Shown here piece after piece: positions 17,757-25,780 of a stretch of DNA of 64,000 nt (position 1 is the stretch's first letter; each line of letters opens with the position of its first letter). This DNA is from SZAS-103 sp038226665 (GTDB lineage: Bacteria; Pseudomonadota; Gammaproteobacteria; Xanthomonadales; Xanthomonadaceae): assembly GCA_038226665.1 (NCBI GenBank), contig JBBRQI010000001.1, positions 310,001 through 374,000 of the forward strand. The letters are read 5' to 3'. A program made the position numbers and the translations under genes. Under the pieces are notes generated by a model that worked only from the letters and a program-made list of their open reading frames with translations, did no database searches and was not told the DNA's origin.

Positions 17757-18137
17757 TTACGCCGCCTGCATCGGCATCGAATCGTTGGTATGGGTCAGCC
17801 GGTTGTGGCGATCGACATATACCAAACGCGGCTTGTGCTTGGCGGCTTCGGCGGCGTCGAGCTGGCTATAGGCGCAGATGATGACGAGATCGCCGGGGCT
17901 GGCCTTGTGCGCGGCGGCGCCATTCACCGAGATGATCCCGCTGCCGGCCTCGGCGCGGATCGCATACGTCACGAAACGCTCGCCGTTGTTGACGTTGAAG
18001 ATATGAACCTGTTCGTTTTCGAGGATGCCGGCAAGCTCCAGCAACCGCGAATCGATCGCGCACGAGCCTTCGTAATGCAGCTCGGCATGGGTCACGCTGG
18101 CGCGATGGATCTTGGCCTTGAGCAGGGTGAACTGCAT
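17757..18137 (-). CDS. panD: aspartate 1-decarboxylase
   Basis: PanD makes beta-alanine from aspartate for pantothenate synthesis, using a pyruvoyl group formed by self-cleavage. The cleavage site is visible as HYEGSCAID, with Gly24-Ser25, and the family motifs KIHRASVT (Lys9 region) and YAIRAEAGSGIISVNGAAAH follow. Length 126 residues is normal. The start MQFTLLKAKIHR at 18137 is the conserved one; the frame remains open upstream but is not family-like. It is the last gene of the minus-strand run pcnB-folK-panB-panC-panD, separated from panC by about 160 bases. Confidence 0.97.
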   Translation of the reverse strand: MQFTLLKAKIHRASVTHAELHYEGSCAIDSRLLELAGILENEQVHIFNVNNGERFVTYAIRAEAGSGIISVNGAAAHKASPGDLVIICAYSQLDAAEAAKHKPRLVYVDRHNRLTHTNDSMPMQAA

Positions 18138-18299
18138 GGACGGCTCCGACGTGTGGGTCAGCTTTGATGCTGCGCGAGTGTAGGGCCACATTTTGCGCAC
18201 TGCAACATAGACGTCTGGCGCGGTTGGCGGCGGTATGGATCGTGGACTGTAACCGGTTCCGCCTCGAGTCGTTACTCGATGAGGGGAAACGGGCTGAGA

Positions 18300-19142
18300 T
18301 CAATCCAGCAGCAGGTTGTCGATCAGGCGAGTCTGCCCGAGCCGCGCGGCGATCAAGGCGACCAGACCAGCGTGCTCGTCCGGCGCCGGCGCCGCGAGAT
18401 CGACGCGATGGATAGCCACATAATCCACCACGAACCCCGACTCCGTGAGGCGTTTTGCGGCTTCGGCCGCGATCATGGCCAGCGGCTGCCCTGCCCGCAC
18501 TGCATCGCGCATGGCCAGCAGGATGAGTTGGATTTCCGGCGCAATCGCGCGTTCGGCCGCGGACAGATACTGGTTGCGCGAACTCAGGGCAAGCCCATCG
18601 TCGGCACGCGAAGTCGGTGCGGCGATGATTTCGATCGGGAATGAGAGGTCGCGCACGAGGTAGCGGATTACCTGCAATTGTTGGTAATCCTTCTGCCCGA
18701 ACACCGCGACATCCGGCTGGGCCATGTTGAATAGCCGCGCGACGACGGTGGCGACTCCGTCGAAATGACCGGGACGATGCGCACCGTCAAGGATCGTGGT
18801 GATGCCGGGCACGCGCACCATCACCGCGTTCGCTGCACCCTCCGGATACATCTCGGACACTGGCGGGGCGAATAGCGCATCGCAGCCATGCGCAGACAAT
18901 CCCTCGGCATCGGCATCGATGGTACGCGGATAACGCGCGAAATCCTCGTTCGGGCCGAACTGGGTCGGGTTGACGAACACGCTCGCGACGATGCGATCGG
19001 CATGCTGCTTCGCCAGCTCGATCAATGCGAAATGTCCGGCGTGCAGGTTGCCCATCGTCGGCACAAAGCCGACGCGCTGGCCATCGCGCTTCCACTCGCG
19101 CACTTGCGCGCGCAGTTCCGCAACGGTGTTCAAAATGCGCAT
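18300..19142 (-). CDS. panC: pantothenate synthetase
   Basis: PanC joins pantoate and beta-alanine with ATP to form pantothenate. Family motifs are clear: FVPTMGNLHAGHFALIELA (nucleotide-binding HxGH-like), VASVFVNPTQFGPNEDF, FGQKDYQQLQVIR and TSRADDGLALSSRNQYLS (KMSKS-like region). Length is 280 residues from ATG 19142 (MRILNTVAELRAQ); MIEPAAM at 19157 is an alternative five codons earlier. The gene begins 25 bases after the panB stop and is certainly co-transcribed with it. Confidence 0.97.
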   Translation of the reverse strand: MRILNTVAELRAQVREWKRDGQRVGFVPTMGNLHAGHFALIELAKQHADRIVASVFVNPTQFGPNEDFARYPRTIDADAEGLSAHGCDALFAPPVSEMYPEGAANAVMVRVPGITTILDGAHRPGHFDGVATVVARLFNMAQPDVAVFGQKDYQQLQVIRYLVRDLSFPIEIIAAPTSRADDGLALSSRNQYLSAAERAIAPEIQLILLAMRDAVRAGQPLAMIAAEAAKRLTESGFVVDYVAIHRVDLAAPAPDEHAGLVALIAARLGQTRLIDNLLLD

Positions 19143-19167
19143 CGCCGCCGGCTCAATCATCGATCCT

Positions 19168-19998
19168 TCAGGCGTAACTGTGTTCGGCATCGGGGAAGCT
19201 GCCGTCGCGCACGGCAGAGGCAAACGCCTTCGCCGCACCGACGACCGAGCCGCCTTCGGCAAGGAAATCCTTGACGAAACGCGGACGCCGATGGCCGCTC
19301 GCTAATCCAAGCATGTCATGCAACACCAGCACCTGCCCGTCGCAGCCCGGGCCCGCGCCGATGCCGATGGTCGGAATCTTCAACGCCGCGCTGATGCGCT
19401 GCGCCACGGCAGTCGGCACGCATTCGAGCACCAGCATTTCCGCACCCGAGGCTTCGACCGCGAGTGCATCGTCGAGCAAACGCTGCGCGGCGGCGGCCTC
19501 ACGGCCTTGCACGCTGTAGCCTCCGAGTTTCATGACCGACTGCGGGGTCAGGCCCAGATGCGCGCACACGGGAATGTCGCGCTCGACGAGGAAGCGGATG
19601 CAGTCGAGCACATGTCCCGCGCCTTCGAGCTTGACCATCGCCGCACCGCCTTCGGCCATCAATCGAGCAGCAGAATCCAGCGCTCGTTCGGGCGTCGGAT
19701 AACTCTGGAACGGCATGTCGGCCACCAGCAGCGCCGAGCGCAATCCGCGCGCGACGCAGGCCGTGTGATAGACCATGTCGTCCAATGAAACCGGGATCGT
19801 GCTCGACTTGCCTTGCACGACCATGCCCAGCGAATCGCCGACCAGCACGATGTCCACGCCGGCTGCGTCGAGCGCGGCTGCGAAACCTGCGTCGTATGCG
19901 GTCAACATGACGAGCTTGCGGCCCTCCTGCTTGCTGACGCGCAAGGAAGGCACGGTGACCAACGGACGCGGTTTGGTCTTGTGATCGGATGCGTACAT
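19168..19998 (-). CDS. panB: 3-methyl-2-oxobutanoate hydroxymethyltransferase
   Basis: PanB transfers a hydroxymethyl group from methylene-tetrahydrofolate to 2-oxoisovalerate, the first committed step of pantothenate synthesis. The 276-residue protein shows MLTAYDAGFAAALDAAGVDIVLVGDSLGMV (metal and substrate site), MPFQSY, the VKLEGA strand, HLGLTPQSVMKLGGYSVQGR and VLECVPTAVAQRI with the catalytic Glu, followed by IGIGAGPGCDGQVLVLHDMLGL. It lies between folK and panC on the same strand. Confidence 0.98.
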   Translation of the reverse strand: MYASDHKTKPRPLVTVPSLRVSKQEGRKLVMLTAYDAGFAAALDAAGVDIVLVGDSLGMVVQGKSSTIPVSLDDMVYHTACVARGLRSALLVADMPFQSYPTPERALDSAARLMAEGGAAMVKLEGAGHVLDCIRFLVERDIPVCAHLGLTPQSVMKLGGYSVQGREAAAAQRLLDDALAVEASGAEMLVLECVPTAVAQRISAALKIPTIGIGAGPGCDGQVLVLHDMLGLASGHRRPRFVKDFLAEGGSVVGAAKAFASAVRDGSFPDAEHSYA

Positions 19999-20038
19999 CG
20001 GCTCGTCGATCGTTGCGGAGGCGGCTTACTCTAACCCA

Positions 20039-20587
20039 CTAACCCAGCGCCACGATTCCTTGCGCATCGACAGCAGCAAGCAAGGCATCGACACGACCAC
20101 GGCCGGGAACCAAAGCATCGGGCGCTATCTCGGCCAGTGGCACCAGCACGAACGCACGCTCGTGCAGGTGCGGATGCGGAATGCACAATCCCGGATGCGC
20201 GATGGTCGCGTCGCCGTACAACAACAGGTCGAGGTCGAGCGCCCGCGGCCCCCAGCGCTCGGATTGCGCATCGCGATCGCGGCCTGCCTCGCGTTCAATG
20301 CGCAGCAGTGCCGCGAGCAAGTCATCCGGCGACAGTTGCGTGGACAACATCGCAGCGGCGTTGATGAAATCCGGCTGCGTGGTGATGCCCCAGGCCGGTG
20401 TGCGGTACAACCGCGAACGGCACAGGACGCGCGATTCCGGCAACACATGCAACGCGGCAAAGGCGTATTGGATCGTGGTGACGACATCACCGAGATTGCC
20501 GCCGAGGCCGATGCAAACGCTGACATCGGGTTCAGCAGGTACCGGAACGTTCACGGCGGATGCGTGTGGAATGTGCTCGCTCATCAT
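20039..20587 (-). CDS. folK: 6-hydroxymethyl-7,8-dihydropterin pyrophosphokinase
   Basis: FolK (HPPK) pyrophosphorylates hydroxymethyl-dihydropterin for folate synthesis. The protein, 182 residues from ATG 20587 (or 181 from the next ATG), has the N-terminal CIGLGGNLGD, the pterin-binding segment RSRLYRTPAWGITTQPDFINAA (written here in two parts: RSRLYRTPAWG and ITTQPDFINAA) and the signature RWGPRALDLDLLLYG that holds the Mg-binding DxD. The start is placed 17 bases after the pcnB stop. PcnB-folK-panB is a conserved order in Gammaproteobacteria. Confidence 0.96.
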   Translation of the reverse strand: MMSEHIPHASAVNVPVPAEPDVSVCIGLGGNLGDVVTTIQYAFAALHVLPESRVLCRSRLYRTPAWGITTQPDFINAAAMLSTQLSPDDLLAALLRIEREAGRDRDAQSERWGPRALDLDLLLYGDATIAHPGLCIPHPHLHERAFVLVPLAEIAPDALVPGRGRVDALLAAVDAQGIVALG

Positions 20588-20604
20588 GGTCGTGAAAGCA
20601 ATGT

Positions 20605-21993
20605 TTACGTTGCGGTGTCGGGCGCCGCTAAACCATCTGAACCAGGGCGACGACGGCGACGGCGCGGGCGCTTGCGTGGCGCAGCAGCATCTTCCGCAAC
20701 AACGGGCACGGTTGCAGCCGGATGCGGCACGTTGGCGAGGCGCTCGGCCAGGCCGTCGTGCGACAGCGTCTGCGCCTCCGTCCAGAACGCGACCGGCTCT
20801 GCGAGTTCGGGTTGCTCGGTGACGCGCAATGCGAGGAAATCGTAGGCCGCGCGGAATCGCGGATGCGCGAGCAGACGGAACACGCGCTTGCGCTGGCGGA
20901 TATCGAAGCGCGCCTGTAACAGCCAGATCTCCTGCATCGGGATCGAAAACCGCCGCGGCATCGCGATCCGGTGGGCCTGGTGCAGGGTCACGCGATCGGC
21001 CGCGCGCTGCTGCATGTTGAGCGGGTCGAGACCCTGGTCGGCGAGCAGCCCGAGTTCGCGGCGGAACGCCGGCCACAACAGCGCGGCAAACAGGAACGCC
21101 GGAGTAACGGTCTTGCCGGAACGCACGCGTTCGTCGGTATTGGCCAGGGCCTTGCGCACCATCGCGCGCTGGCGGCCGTCCGCATCGTCGGCGAGCGCCG
21201 CCGCCGTTTCAGGCAGCAACGCCGCGAGCAGTCCGTGCTGGTCGAGCGTGTCGAAGCTTGCCTCACCATGTCCCGCGAGGAACATCTTGAGCATCTCGTC
21301 GAACAGTCGCGCGGGCGGCGCGTCCGTGATCAGCGACGCGAGGCGCGGAATCGGCCCCGCGCTGGCCGGATCGATCGAGAAGCCGAGCTTGGCCGCGAGT
21401 CGTACCGCGCGCAACATGCGCACCGGGTCTTCGCGGTAGCGCTGCTCCGGATCGCCGATCAGTCGCAAGGTGCGGTGCTGGACGTCCTCCCAGCCACCGA
21501 CGTAGTCGAGCACCGCGAAGTCGCGCACGCCGTAGTACAACGCATTGACGGTGAAATCGCGGCGCACCGCGTCGTCCTCGATCGTGCCGTACACGTTGTC
21601 GTGCAGGATGCGTCCCTCATCCGTCGTGCGCTCGGCGATGTCGACGTCACTGTTGGAGCGGAAAGTCGCTACTTCGATGATTTCCGGGCCATAGATCACA
21701 TGAGCAAGCCGGAACCGCCGACCAATCAAGCGGCAATTGCGAAACAGCGCCTTGACCTGTTCGGGTGTGGCATTGGTCGCGACGTCGAAATCCTTCGGAT
21801 GGCCGCCGACCAGCAGGTCGCGCACTGCACCGCCGACAAGATAGGCGTCAAAACCGGCTTCGTTGAGCTTGTACAGCACGCGCAGCGCACTCTGGCTGAT
21901 CTGCTTGCGCGAGATGTTGTGCGCGTCGCGCGACACGATGCGCGGCGCTGGAAGTGCGGCGATGGAGGCTGTGGATGTCGAGGCAGGGGTCAT
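20605..21993 (-). CDS. pcnB: poly(A) polymerase I
   Basis: PcnB adds 3' poly(A) tails that mark RNAs for decay. The nucleotidyltransferase core starts near residue 45 with YLVGGAVRDLLVGGHPKDFDVAT (GG..R and DxD catalytic residues). FRNCRLIGRRFRLAHV and the RRDFTVNALYY motif follow, which mark PcnB rather than CCA-adding enzyme. The C-terminus is a highly basic tail (RKRPRRRRRRPG) typical for RNA contact. ATG 21993 is chosen; an extended frame would run into the tRNA gene. Length is 462 residues. It probably heads the pcnB-folK-pan operon. Confidence 0.96.
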   Translation of the reverse strand: MTPASTSTASIAALPAPRIVSRDAHNISRKQISQSALRVLYKLNEAGFDAYLVGGAVRDLLVGGHPKDFDVATNATPEQVKALFRNCRLIGRRFRLAHVIYGPEIIEVATFRSNSDVDIAERTTDEGRILHDNVYGTIEDDAVRRDFTVNALYYGVRDFAVLDYVGGWEDVQHRTLRLIGDPEQRYREDPVRMLRAVRLAAKLGFSIDPASAGPIPRLASLITDAPPARLFDEMLKMFLAGHGEASFDTLDQHGLLAALLPETAAALADDADGRQRAMVRKALANTDERVRSGKTVTPAFLFAALLWPAFRRELGLLADQGLDPLNMQQRAADRVTLHQAHRIAMPRRFSIPMQEIWLLQARFDIRQRKRVFRLLAHPRFRAAYDFLALRVTEQPELAEPVAFWTEAQTLSHDGLAERLANVPHPAATVPVVAEDAAAPRKRPRRRRRRPGSDGLAAPDTAT

Positions 21994-22065
21994 GCTCGCG
22001 GCAATGCCGCTGGTCCTTGCGTAGGTGGGTGGATGTGCCGTCTGGGGCGATCGAAACTTCCTTGA

Positions 22066-22071
22066 TATACT
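22066..22071 (+). promoter_or_regulatory. putative -10 element of the tRNA-Glu promoter
   Basis: TATACT matches the sigma-70 -10 consensus at five of six positions and lies 26 bases before the mature tRNA 5' end. No good TTGACA-like -35 is visible about 17 bases upstream, so the assignment rests on the -10 and its position. Confidence 0.45.
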
Positions 22072-22097
22072 AACGCGTCGAGCCTGTTTGCACCCCC

Positions 22098-22173
22098 GCT
22101 CCCTTCGTCTAGTGGCCCAGGACACTGCCCTCTCAAGGCGGCGACACGAGTTCGAATCTCGTAGGGAGCACCA
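22098..22173 (+). tRNA. tRNA-Glu (anticodon CTC)
   Basis: The 76-base gene folds as a complete cloverleaf. The acceptor stem pairs GCTCCCT (22098-22104) with AGGGAGC (22163-22169), followed by discriminator A and an encoded CCA end. The anticodon stem is CTGCC/GGCGG around the loop CTCTCAA, giving anticodon CTC, which reads GAG. The T arm holds TTCGAAT. It resembles bacterial tRNA-Glu (CTTCGTCTAG near the D arm). It sits between the divergent pcnB and the downstream fdxA. Confidence 0.97.
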
Positions 22174-22182
22174 TCTGCTGGT

Positions 22183-22199
22183 GCGAAGATCCTCTTCGC
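22183..22199 (+). terminator. hairpin just after tRNA-Glu
   Basis: GCGAAGA (22183-22189) and TCTTCGC (22193-22199) form a perfect 7-bp stem with a 3-base loop, starting ten bases after the tRNA CCA end. There is no run of T after it, so it could be either a weak terminator or a 3' processing stop. Confidence 0.5.
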
Positions 22200-22344
22200 C
22201 TCGTCACAAATCGCTTGGCAAGACCGACGCCTTCATCACTCGGCGATATCACAACCGCACATCCGTGTGCGGACTTTCAATGGAAAGCTGCACCGCTGCT
22301 GGCTACACTGCGCGGAGAGTTCAATCCTCGCGCGGAACCACGCC

Positions 22345-22668
22345 ATGCCCTTTGTCGTCACCGAAAGCTGCATCCGCTGCAAGTACACGGACTGCGTCGA
22401 AGTGTGCCCGGTGGATTGTTTCCATGTCGGGCCGAACTTCCTGGTCATCGATCCCGACGAGTGCATCGATTGCACGCTCTGCGAGCCGGAATGCCCGGTC
22501 AACGCGATCTATCCAGAGGACGACGTGCCAGCCGGCCAGGAAGGTTTCATCGCGCTCAATGCCGAACTGTCCAAGGCATGGCCGGTGATCACCACGCGCA
22601 TTGAGCCGCCAGACGACGCGGCTGAGTGGGACAAGGTCGCCAGCAAACTGTCGGAATTGAAACGCTAG
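22345..22668 (+). CDS. fdxA: 7Fe ferredoxin FdxA
   Basis: The 107-residue cytoplasmic electron carrier binds one 3Fe-4S and one 4Fe-4S cluster. The cysteine pattern is visible as CIRCKYTDCVEVCPVDCF at the N-terminus and CIDCTLCEPECPVNAI further on, followed by the family C-terminal extension (GFIALNAELSKAWPVI). ATG 22345 gives the standard MPFVVTESCIRC start. It is a single-gene unit between the tRNA and a terminator-like hairpin. Confidence 0.97.
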   Translation: MPFVVTESCIRCKYTDCVEVCPVDCFHVGPNFLVIDPDECIDCTLCEPECPVNAIYPEDDVPAGQEGFIALNAELSKAWPVITTRIEPPDDAAEWDKVASKLSELKR

Positions 22669-22695
22669 CTGGGTAGCGTTCGACATCCCGAATGG

Positions 22696-22730
22696 ACAAA
22701 CAGGGCGGCCTCGTCGGTCGCCCCGTTTGT
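22696..22730. terminator. hairpin between fdxA and bamC
   Basis: ACAAAC-A-GGGCG (22696-22707) pairs with CGCCC-C-GTTTGT (22719-22730), giving 11 pairs around one A/C mismatch. It lies 27 bases after the fdxA stop and between convergent genes, so it may end transcription from both sides. The T-run is weak (ATTTCG). Confidence 0.6.
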
Positions 22731-22758
22731 ATTTCGGGCACCTCAGCAGACGCGCGTT

Positions 22759-23322
22759 TTATCCGATCCGATTTCTGAGCAGACCCAACAATTCCAGCGC
22801 CTCAGGCGTGCGCATCGGCTTGCCGTCGGCCCCGACTGCGTCGACGCGCGTGGATTGACCGCCTTCGGAGTTGGCGCGCAACAGCATCGTCGCGCCCTTG
22901 TACTGCACTTCGTAGCTGTTGATCAGTTGCGTGCGCTGGGTGATGGTCACGCCATCGATGCGCCCGAGCGCGCGGCCCATGCGGCTCCAACTGCCACTGA
23001 CGCTGTCGGCCAGCAGGAAACTCGGATTGCCACTGGTCGGGGCGATCGAACCTGCCGCAGGCGGTACAGAACCATTGTATGAAGCCGCGCCGCGCGTCGC
23101 AGGGATCTGCATCGACGGATCGGTCGCTGGCGTGTCGAGATCCGGCGGCACTTCCAGCGGGCGATTTTCCTGGCTCTTGCTGTAATCGGCGTTATGTCGG
23201 TGCGGCAGGAAACGCACGCTGCCGTCCGGTCGGTGGAGCATGCTGCAGCCCGAACTGGCAAGCAGCGCAGTGGCAAGGCTCATGGCCAGCAGCGTGCGGG
23301 CGTTGGATGTGTGAAGCGGCAT
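22759..23322 (-). CDS. bamC: outer membrane assembly lipoprotein BamC
   Basis: BamC (NlpB/DapX) is an outer-membrane lipoprotein of the BAM complex that inserts beta-barrel proteins. The N-terminus is a lipoprotein signal peptide with lipobox LASSGC, so Cys26 should be acylated. After it comes the characteristic unstructured region with RPLEVPPDLDTPATD, then one short helix-grip domain (SFLLADSVSGSWSRMGRALGRIDGVTI). At 187 residues it is much shorter than the enterobacterial protein (about 340), apparently lacking the second helix-grip domain. It lies downstream of dapA as in E. coli (dapA-bamC). Confidence 0.85.
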   Translation of the reverse strand: MPLHTSNARTLLAMSLATALLASSGCSMLHRPDGSVRFLPHRHNADYSKSQENRPLEVPPDLDTPATDPSMQIPATRGAASYNGSVPPAAGSIAPTSGNPSFLLADSVSGSWSRMGRALGRIDGVTITQRTQLINSYEVQYKGATMLLRANSEGGQSTRVDAVGADGKPMRTPEALELLGLLRNRIG

Positions 23323-23479
23323 CGGGTTCTCCTATGGATTCGTAGGGCTGCCAAGCTCGTTAAACGGCACCAAGGAAGGGCCGTGCGCCGCGAGACGCGG
23401 CGGAGTCAAGTCCGGCCACGCCGGATTTGGCGTGCAAATGTTTGGACAGGATGTTCAATCATCTGCATTCCAAGATGCA

Positions 23480-24385
23480 TCATGCAGCCAGTGGACCGGC
23501 CGGTTCGGATTCGAGCGCACCGCAAGCAGTCGCCATGGCGATCGCTTCGCGCGCGTATTGCGACGACAACGGCAGCAGCGGCAGGCGCAGGCCCGTGCCC
23601 ATGCCCAGCCGCGTCAGCAAGGCCTTGACCGGAATCGGGTTGGGTTCCACGCCGAGGAAAGCCAGCAGTGGATCGAGCCGATCCTGGATCGCCGCGGTCG
23701 CAGCGGCGTCGCCAGCGCGCGCATGGTCGCACAGTCGGCGGATCGTTGCCGGAATCACGTTCGATGCGACCGAGATCAGCCCATCGGCACCAGCCAGCAT
23801 CGCCTGCCCGGCGCTCGGGTCGTCGCCGCTGAGCACGGTGAAATCCTTGCCGCGCAAGGGCAGCAACGCACGAATCCGCTCGATTTCACCACGCGCTTCC
23901 TTGATGCCGATGATTTCCGGGTGCACGCGCAATTGCGCAACGGTCTCAGGCAGCAAATCGCAGCCGGTGCGGCCGGGAACGTTGTACAGGACGATCGGCA
24001 ACCCGGCCTGCTCGGCGAGCACGGTGTAATGCACGAGCAGCCCAGTCTGGGTGGGACGCACATAAGGAGGTGTCACGACCAGCGCCGCGTTCGCGCCCTG
24101 ATTGCGCGCGCGGCGGGTCTGGGCAATGGTTTTCGCGGTGCTCTGCATGCCGGTGCCGGCAAGCACAGGGATGCGCCCGGCGATCAGATCGACCGTGGTC
24201 GCTAGCAACCTGTCGAATTCGGCGTCATCCAGGGCGGCCGCTTCGCCGGTCGAACCGGCGACCACGATCGCCTGCGTTCCGCCCGCCACCTGCATTTCCA
24301 GCAGTCGCTGCCAAGCGGGATAGTCGATGTCGCCGGCGCCCGTGAATGGGGTCGCAAGCGCGGTGATGGAACCTTCGATGCGCAA
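23480..24385 (-). CDS. dapA: 4-hydroxy-tetrahydrodipicolinate synthase
   Basis: DapA condenses pyruvate and aspartate semialdehyde in lysine and diaminopimelate synthesis. The 301-residue TIM barrel shows the GSTGEAAAL loop, Tyr134 in YNVPGRTGCDL, and the Schiff-base Lys162 in GIKEARGE. It is followed by bamC after about 157 bases, a conserved pair. A small hairpin (TCCGGC/GCCGGA at 23411-23425) lies between them but does not look like a full terminator. Confidence 0.97.
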   Translation of the reverse strand: MRIEGSITALATPFTGAGDIDYPAWQRLLEMQVAGGTQAIVVAGSTGEAAALDDAEFDRLLATTVDLIAGRIPVLAGTGMQSTAKTIAQTRRARNQGANAALVVTPPYVRPTQTGLLVHYTVLAEQAGLPIVLYNVPGRTGCDLLPETVAQLRVHPEIIGIKEARGEIERIRALLPLRGKDFTVLSGDDPSAGQAMLAGADGLISVASNVIPATIRRLCDHARAGDAAATAAIQDRLDPLLAFLGVEPNPIPVKALLTRLGMGTGLRLPLLPLSSQYAREAIAMATACGALESEPAGPLAA

Positions 24386-24427
24386 GTGCTGCTTCCGGGA
24401 GAACGAGCGACGAATGTTACTTGGGGA

Positions 24428-24446
24428 GGTCTGAACAAGTCCATCC
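24428..24446. repeat. 19-base dispersed repeat, copy 1
   Basis: GGTCTGAACAAGTCCATCC occurs here, upstream of dapA, and again with no mismatch at 44229-44247 in the hairpin cluster after ppx. The core TCTGAACAAG is also present as its reverse complement at 44361-44370. Here it is not embedded in a strong hairpin. Confidence 0.85.
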
Positions 24447-24515
24447 AGATGCCGCCATCAGGCTTCGCGCATCATCCGGGCGGCAAGCAGCGCAGCATCG
24501 TAATAGTAGCCAGGA

Positions 24516-24977
24516 TCAGTCCGCCATGTCGCCGCGCAAGTCCGCCAGATGCGATGCATAAGATCGCTCGACCAAATCCCGCGCCATTGCGGATCTGCCG
24601 ATCCGGATCACGGCAGAGATGACGGACACGAACCCTCTGCCCTCGTGAGGCACTATGTGCGCGGCGGCGTGGGCGTGTCGCATCGCGTCCAGCCTGCGGT
24701 TGTCCTGCCATGCGAAGCCACTGAGGAGCAGGTGCGCGCCGATGTTCCCAGGATCGCGCGCGAGCCGCGATTCGAGCGTTAACAGCACCGCTGAGAGCTG
24801 TTCGCTGGCGAGATATTCCTGCGCGCGGCTCCAGAGCCGTTCACGGATTCGGTCAGTTGTACCTTGCTGATGACTGGCGGCCCGGGTAATGCCGCCGACT
24901 TGCGGCGCGGAAGCGGTGACAAGTATGCTGGCCCCGGTTCGATTGCTGAAGTTCAGCGGCCGTGCCGATTCGCCCAA
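24516..24977 (-). pseudogene. TPR-like fragment, possible remnant of a TPR-sulfotransferase-type gene
   Basis: The 153-codon frame holds one to two tetratricopeptide-like units (SEQLSAVLLTLESRLARDPG, then NIGAHLLLSGFAWQDNRRL and DAMRHAHAAAHIVPHEGRG). They resemble the N-terminal part of large TPR proteins such as the TPR-sulfotransferases, then stop after a third half-unit. No start with a signal peptide or clear ribosome-binding site is seen. I regard it as a truncated remnant, though a small intact TPR adaptor cannot be excluded. It lies divergent from gcvR. Confidence 0.45.
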
Positions 24978-25000
24978 TTACTGAGCATCCACCCTCAGCC

Positions 25001-25600
25001 ATGCCCGTCAAACGCCGTATCGGAACCTCCTTGACCGACGAACCCGTCAACACCCGCCCCGCAGCGAACGAAAACCACCTGCTGATCAACGCCAATTCCG
25101 CGCATCCGGACTCGCCGCTGCTTGCACTGAGCCGCCGCATTGCCGAAAGCGGCTGCAACCTCGCCGACGCGCGCCTGTCCAGCGTGGGCCACGATGTCTC
25201 GGTGACGGCGCTCGCGGTCGGTTCGTGGGACGCGGTGGCCAAGCTCGAATCGGCGCTGACCCGGCTCGAGCGCGAGGAGAAAGGCCTGAAGCTGATGTGG
25301 AACCGCACATCGCCCAAGCCCATGCAGACCAATTTGCTGCCCTACCTCGTCGAAGTCGTCGCCGCCGACAAGCCGGGCATCCTGTTCCAGCTTGCCGATT
25401 TTTTCGATCGCCTCGGGATCACCATCGAGAGCCTGAATTGCTCGCGTTACCGCGCGATGCAGACCGGCGCCGAGATGTTCACCGCGCAGGTCACCATCGG
25501 CGTGCCGAACAACATGCATATCGCCGGATTACGCGACGATTTTCTGGAGTTCTGCGACCATCTCAATCTGGACGCGATCATGGATCCGATGAAGTTCTGA
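25001..25600 (+). CDS. gcvR: GcvR-like ACT-domain regulator
   Basis: GcvR is the ACT-domain partner that makes GcvA repress the glycine-cleavage genes when glycine is scarce. The 199-residue protein has two ACT domains, the first about residues 25-100 (HLLINANSAHPDSPLLALSR) and the second about 115-195 (YLVEVVAADKPGILFQLADF, then FDRLGITIESLNC). ATG 25001 is preferred to an upstream ATG 13 codons earlier. It precedes bcp, a common gene pair. Its last 70 bases are duplicated twice directly downstream, so the C-terminus has been a target of tandem duplication. Confidence 0.88.
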   Translation: MPVKRRIGTSLTDEPVNTRPAANENHLLINANSAHPDSPLLALSRRIAESGCNLADARLSSVGHDVSVTALAVGSWDAVAKLESALTRLEREEKGLKLMWNRTSPKPMQTNLLPYLVEVVAADKPGILFQLADFFDRLGITIESLNCSRYRAMQTGAEMFTAQVTIGVPNNMHIAGLRDDFLEFCDHLNLDAIMDPMKF

Positions 25601-25757
25601 CCACAAACAACGATTTCCTGGAGTTCCGCGACGGCATGTCTGAAACCTGGATGCGATCATGGATCCGATGAAGTCTGACCACAAACAACGATTTCCTGGA
25701 GTTCCGCGACGGCATGTCTGAAACCTGGATGCGATCATGGATCCGATGAAGTTCTGA
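25528..25757. repeat. triplicated 3' end of gcvR
   Basis: The end of gcvR (25528-25600) is followed by two near-identical copies of 78 and 79 bases at 25601-25678 and 25679-25757. All three end in GCGATCATGGATCCGATGAAG and a TGA. The downstream two differ from each other by one T (AAGTCTGA versus AAGTTCTGA) but differ from the gcvR end at many positions and are out of frame relative to GcvR. Copy 3 ends 23 bases before the bcp start. Confidence 0.92.
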
Positions 25758-25780
25758 CGTTGCACCCACGAGACCACGCG

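Noticed and set aside
23411..23425. Terminator between dapA and bamC
   Set aside because: A 6-bp stem with a 3-base loop and no T-run is too weak, and the two genes are usually co-transcribed.
25601..25757. Small separate genes in the copies of the gcvR end
   Set aside because: The copies have no start codon with a ribosome-binding site, and their frame differs from GcvR.
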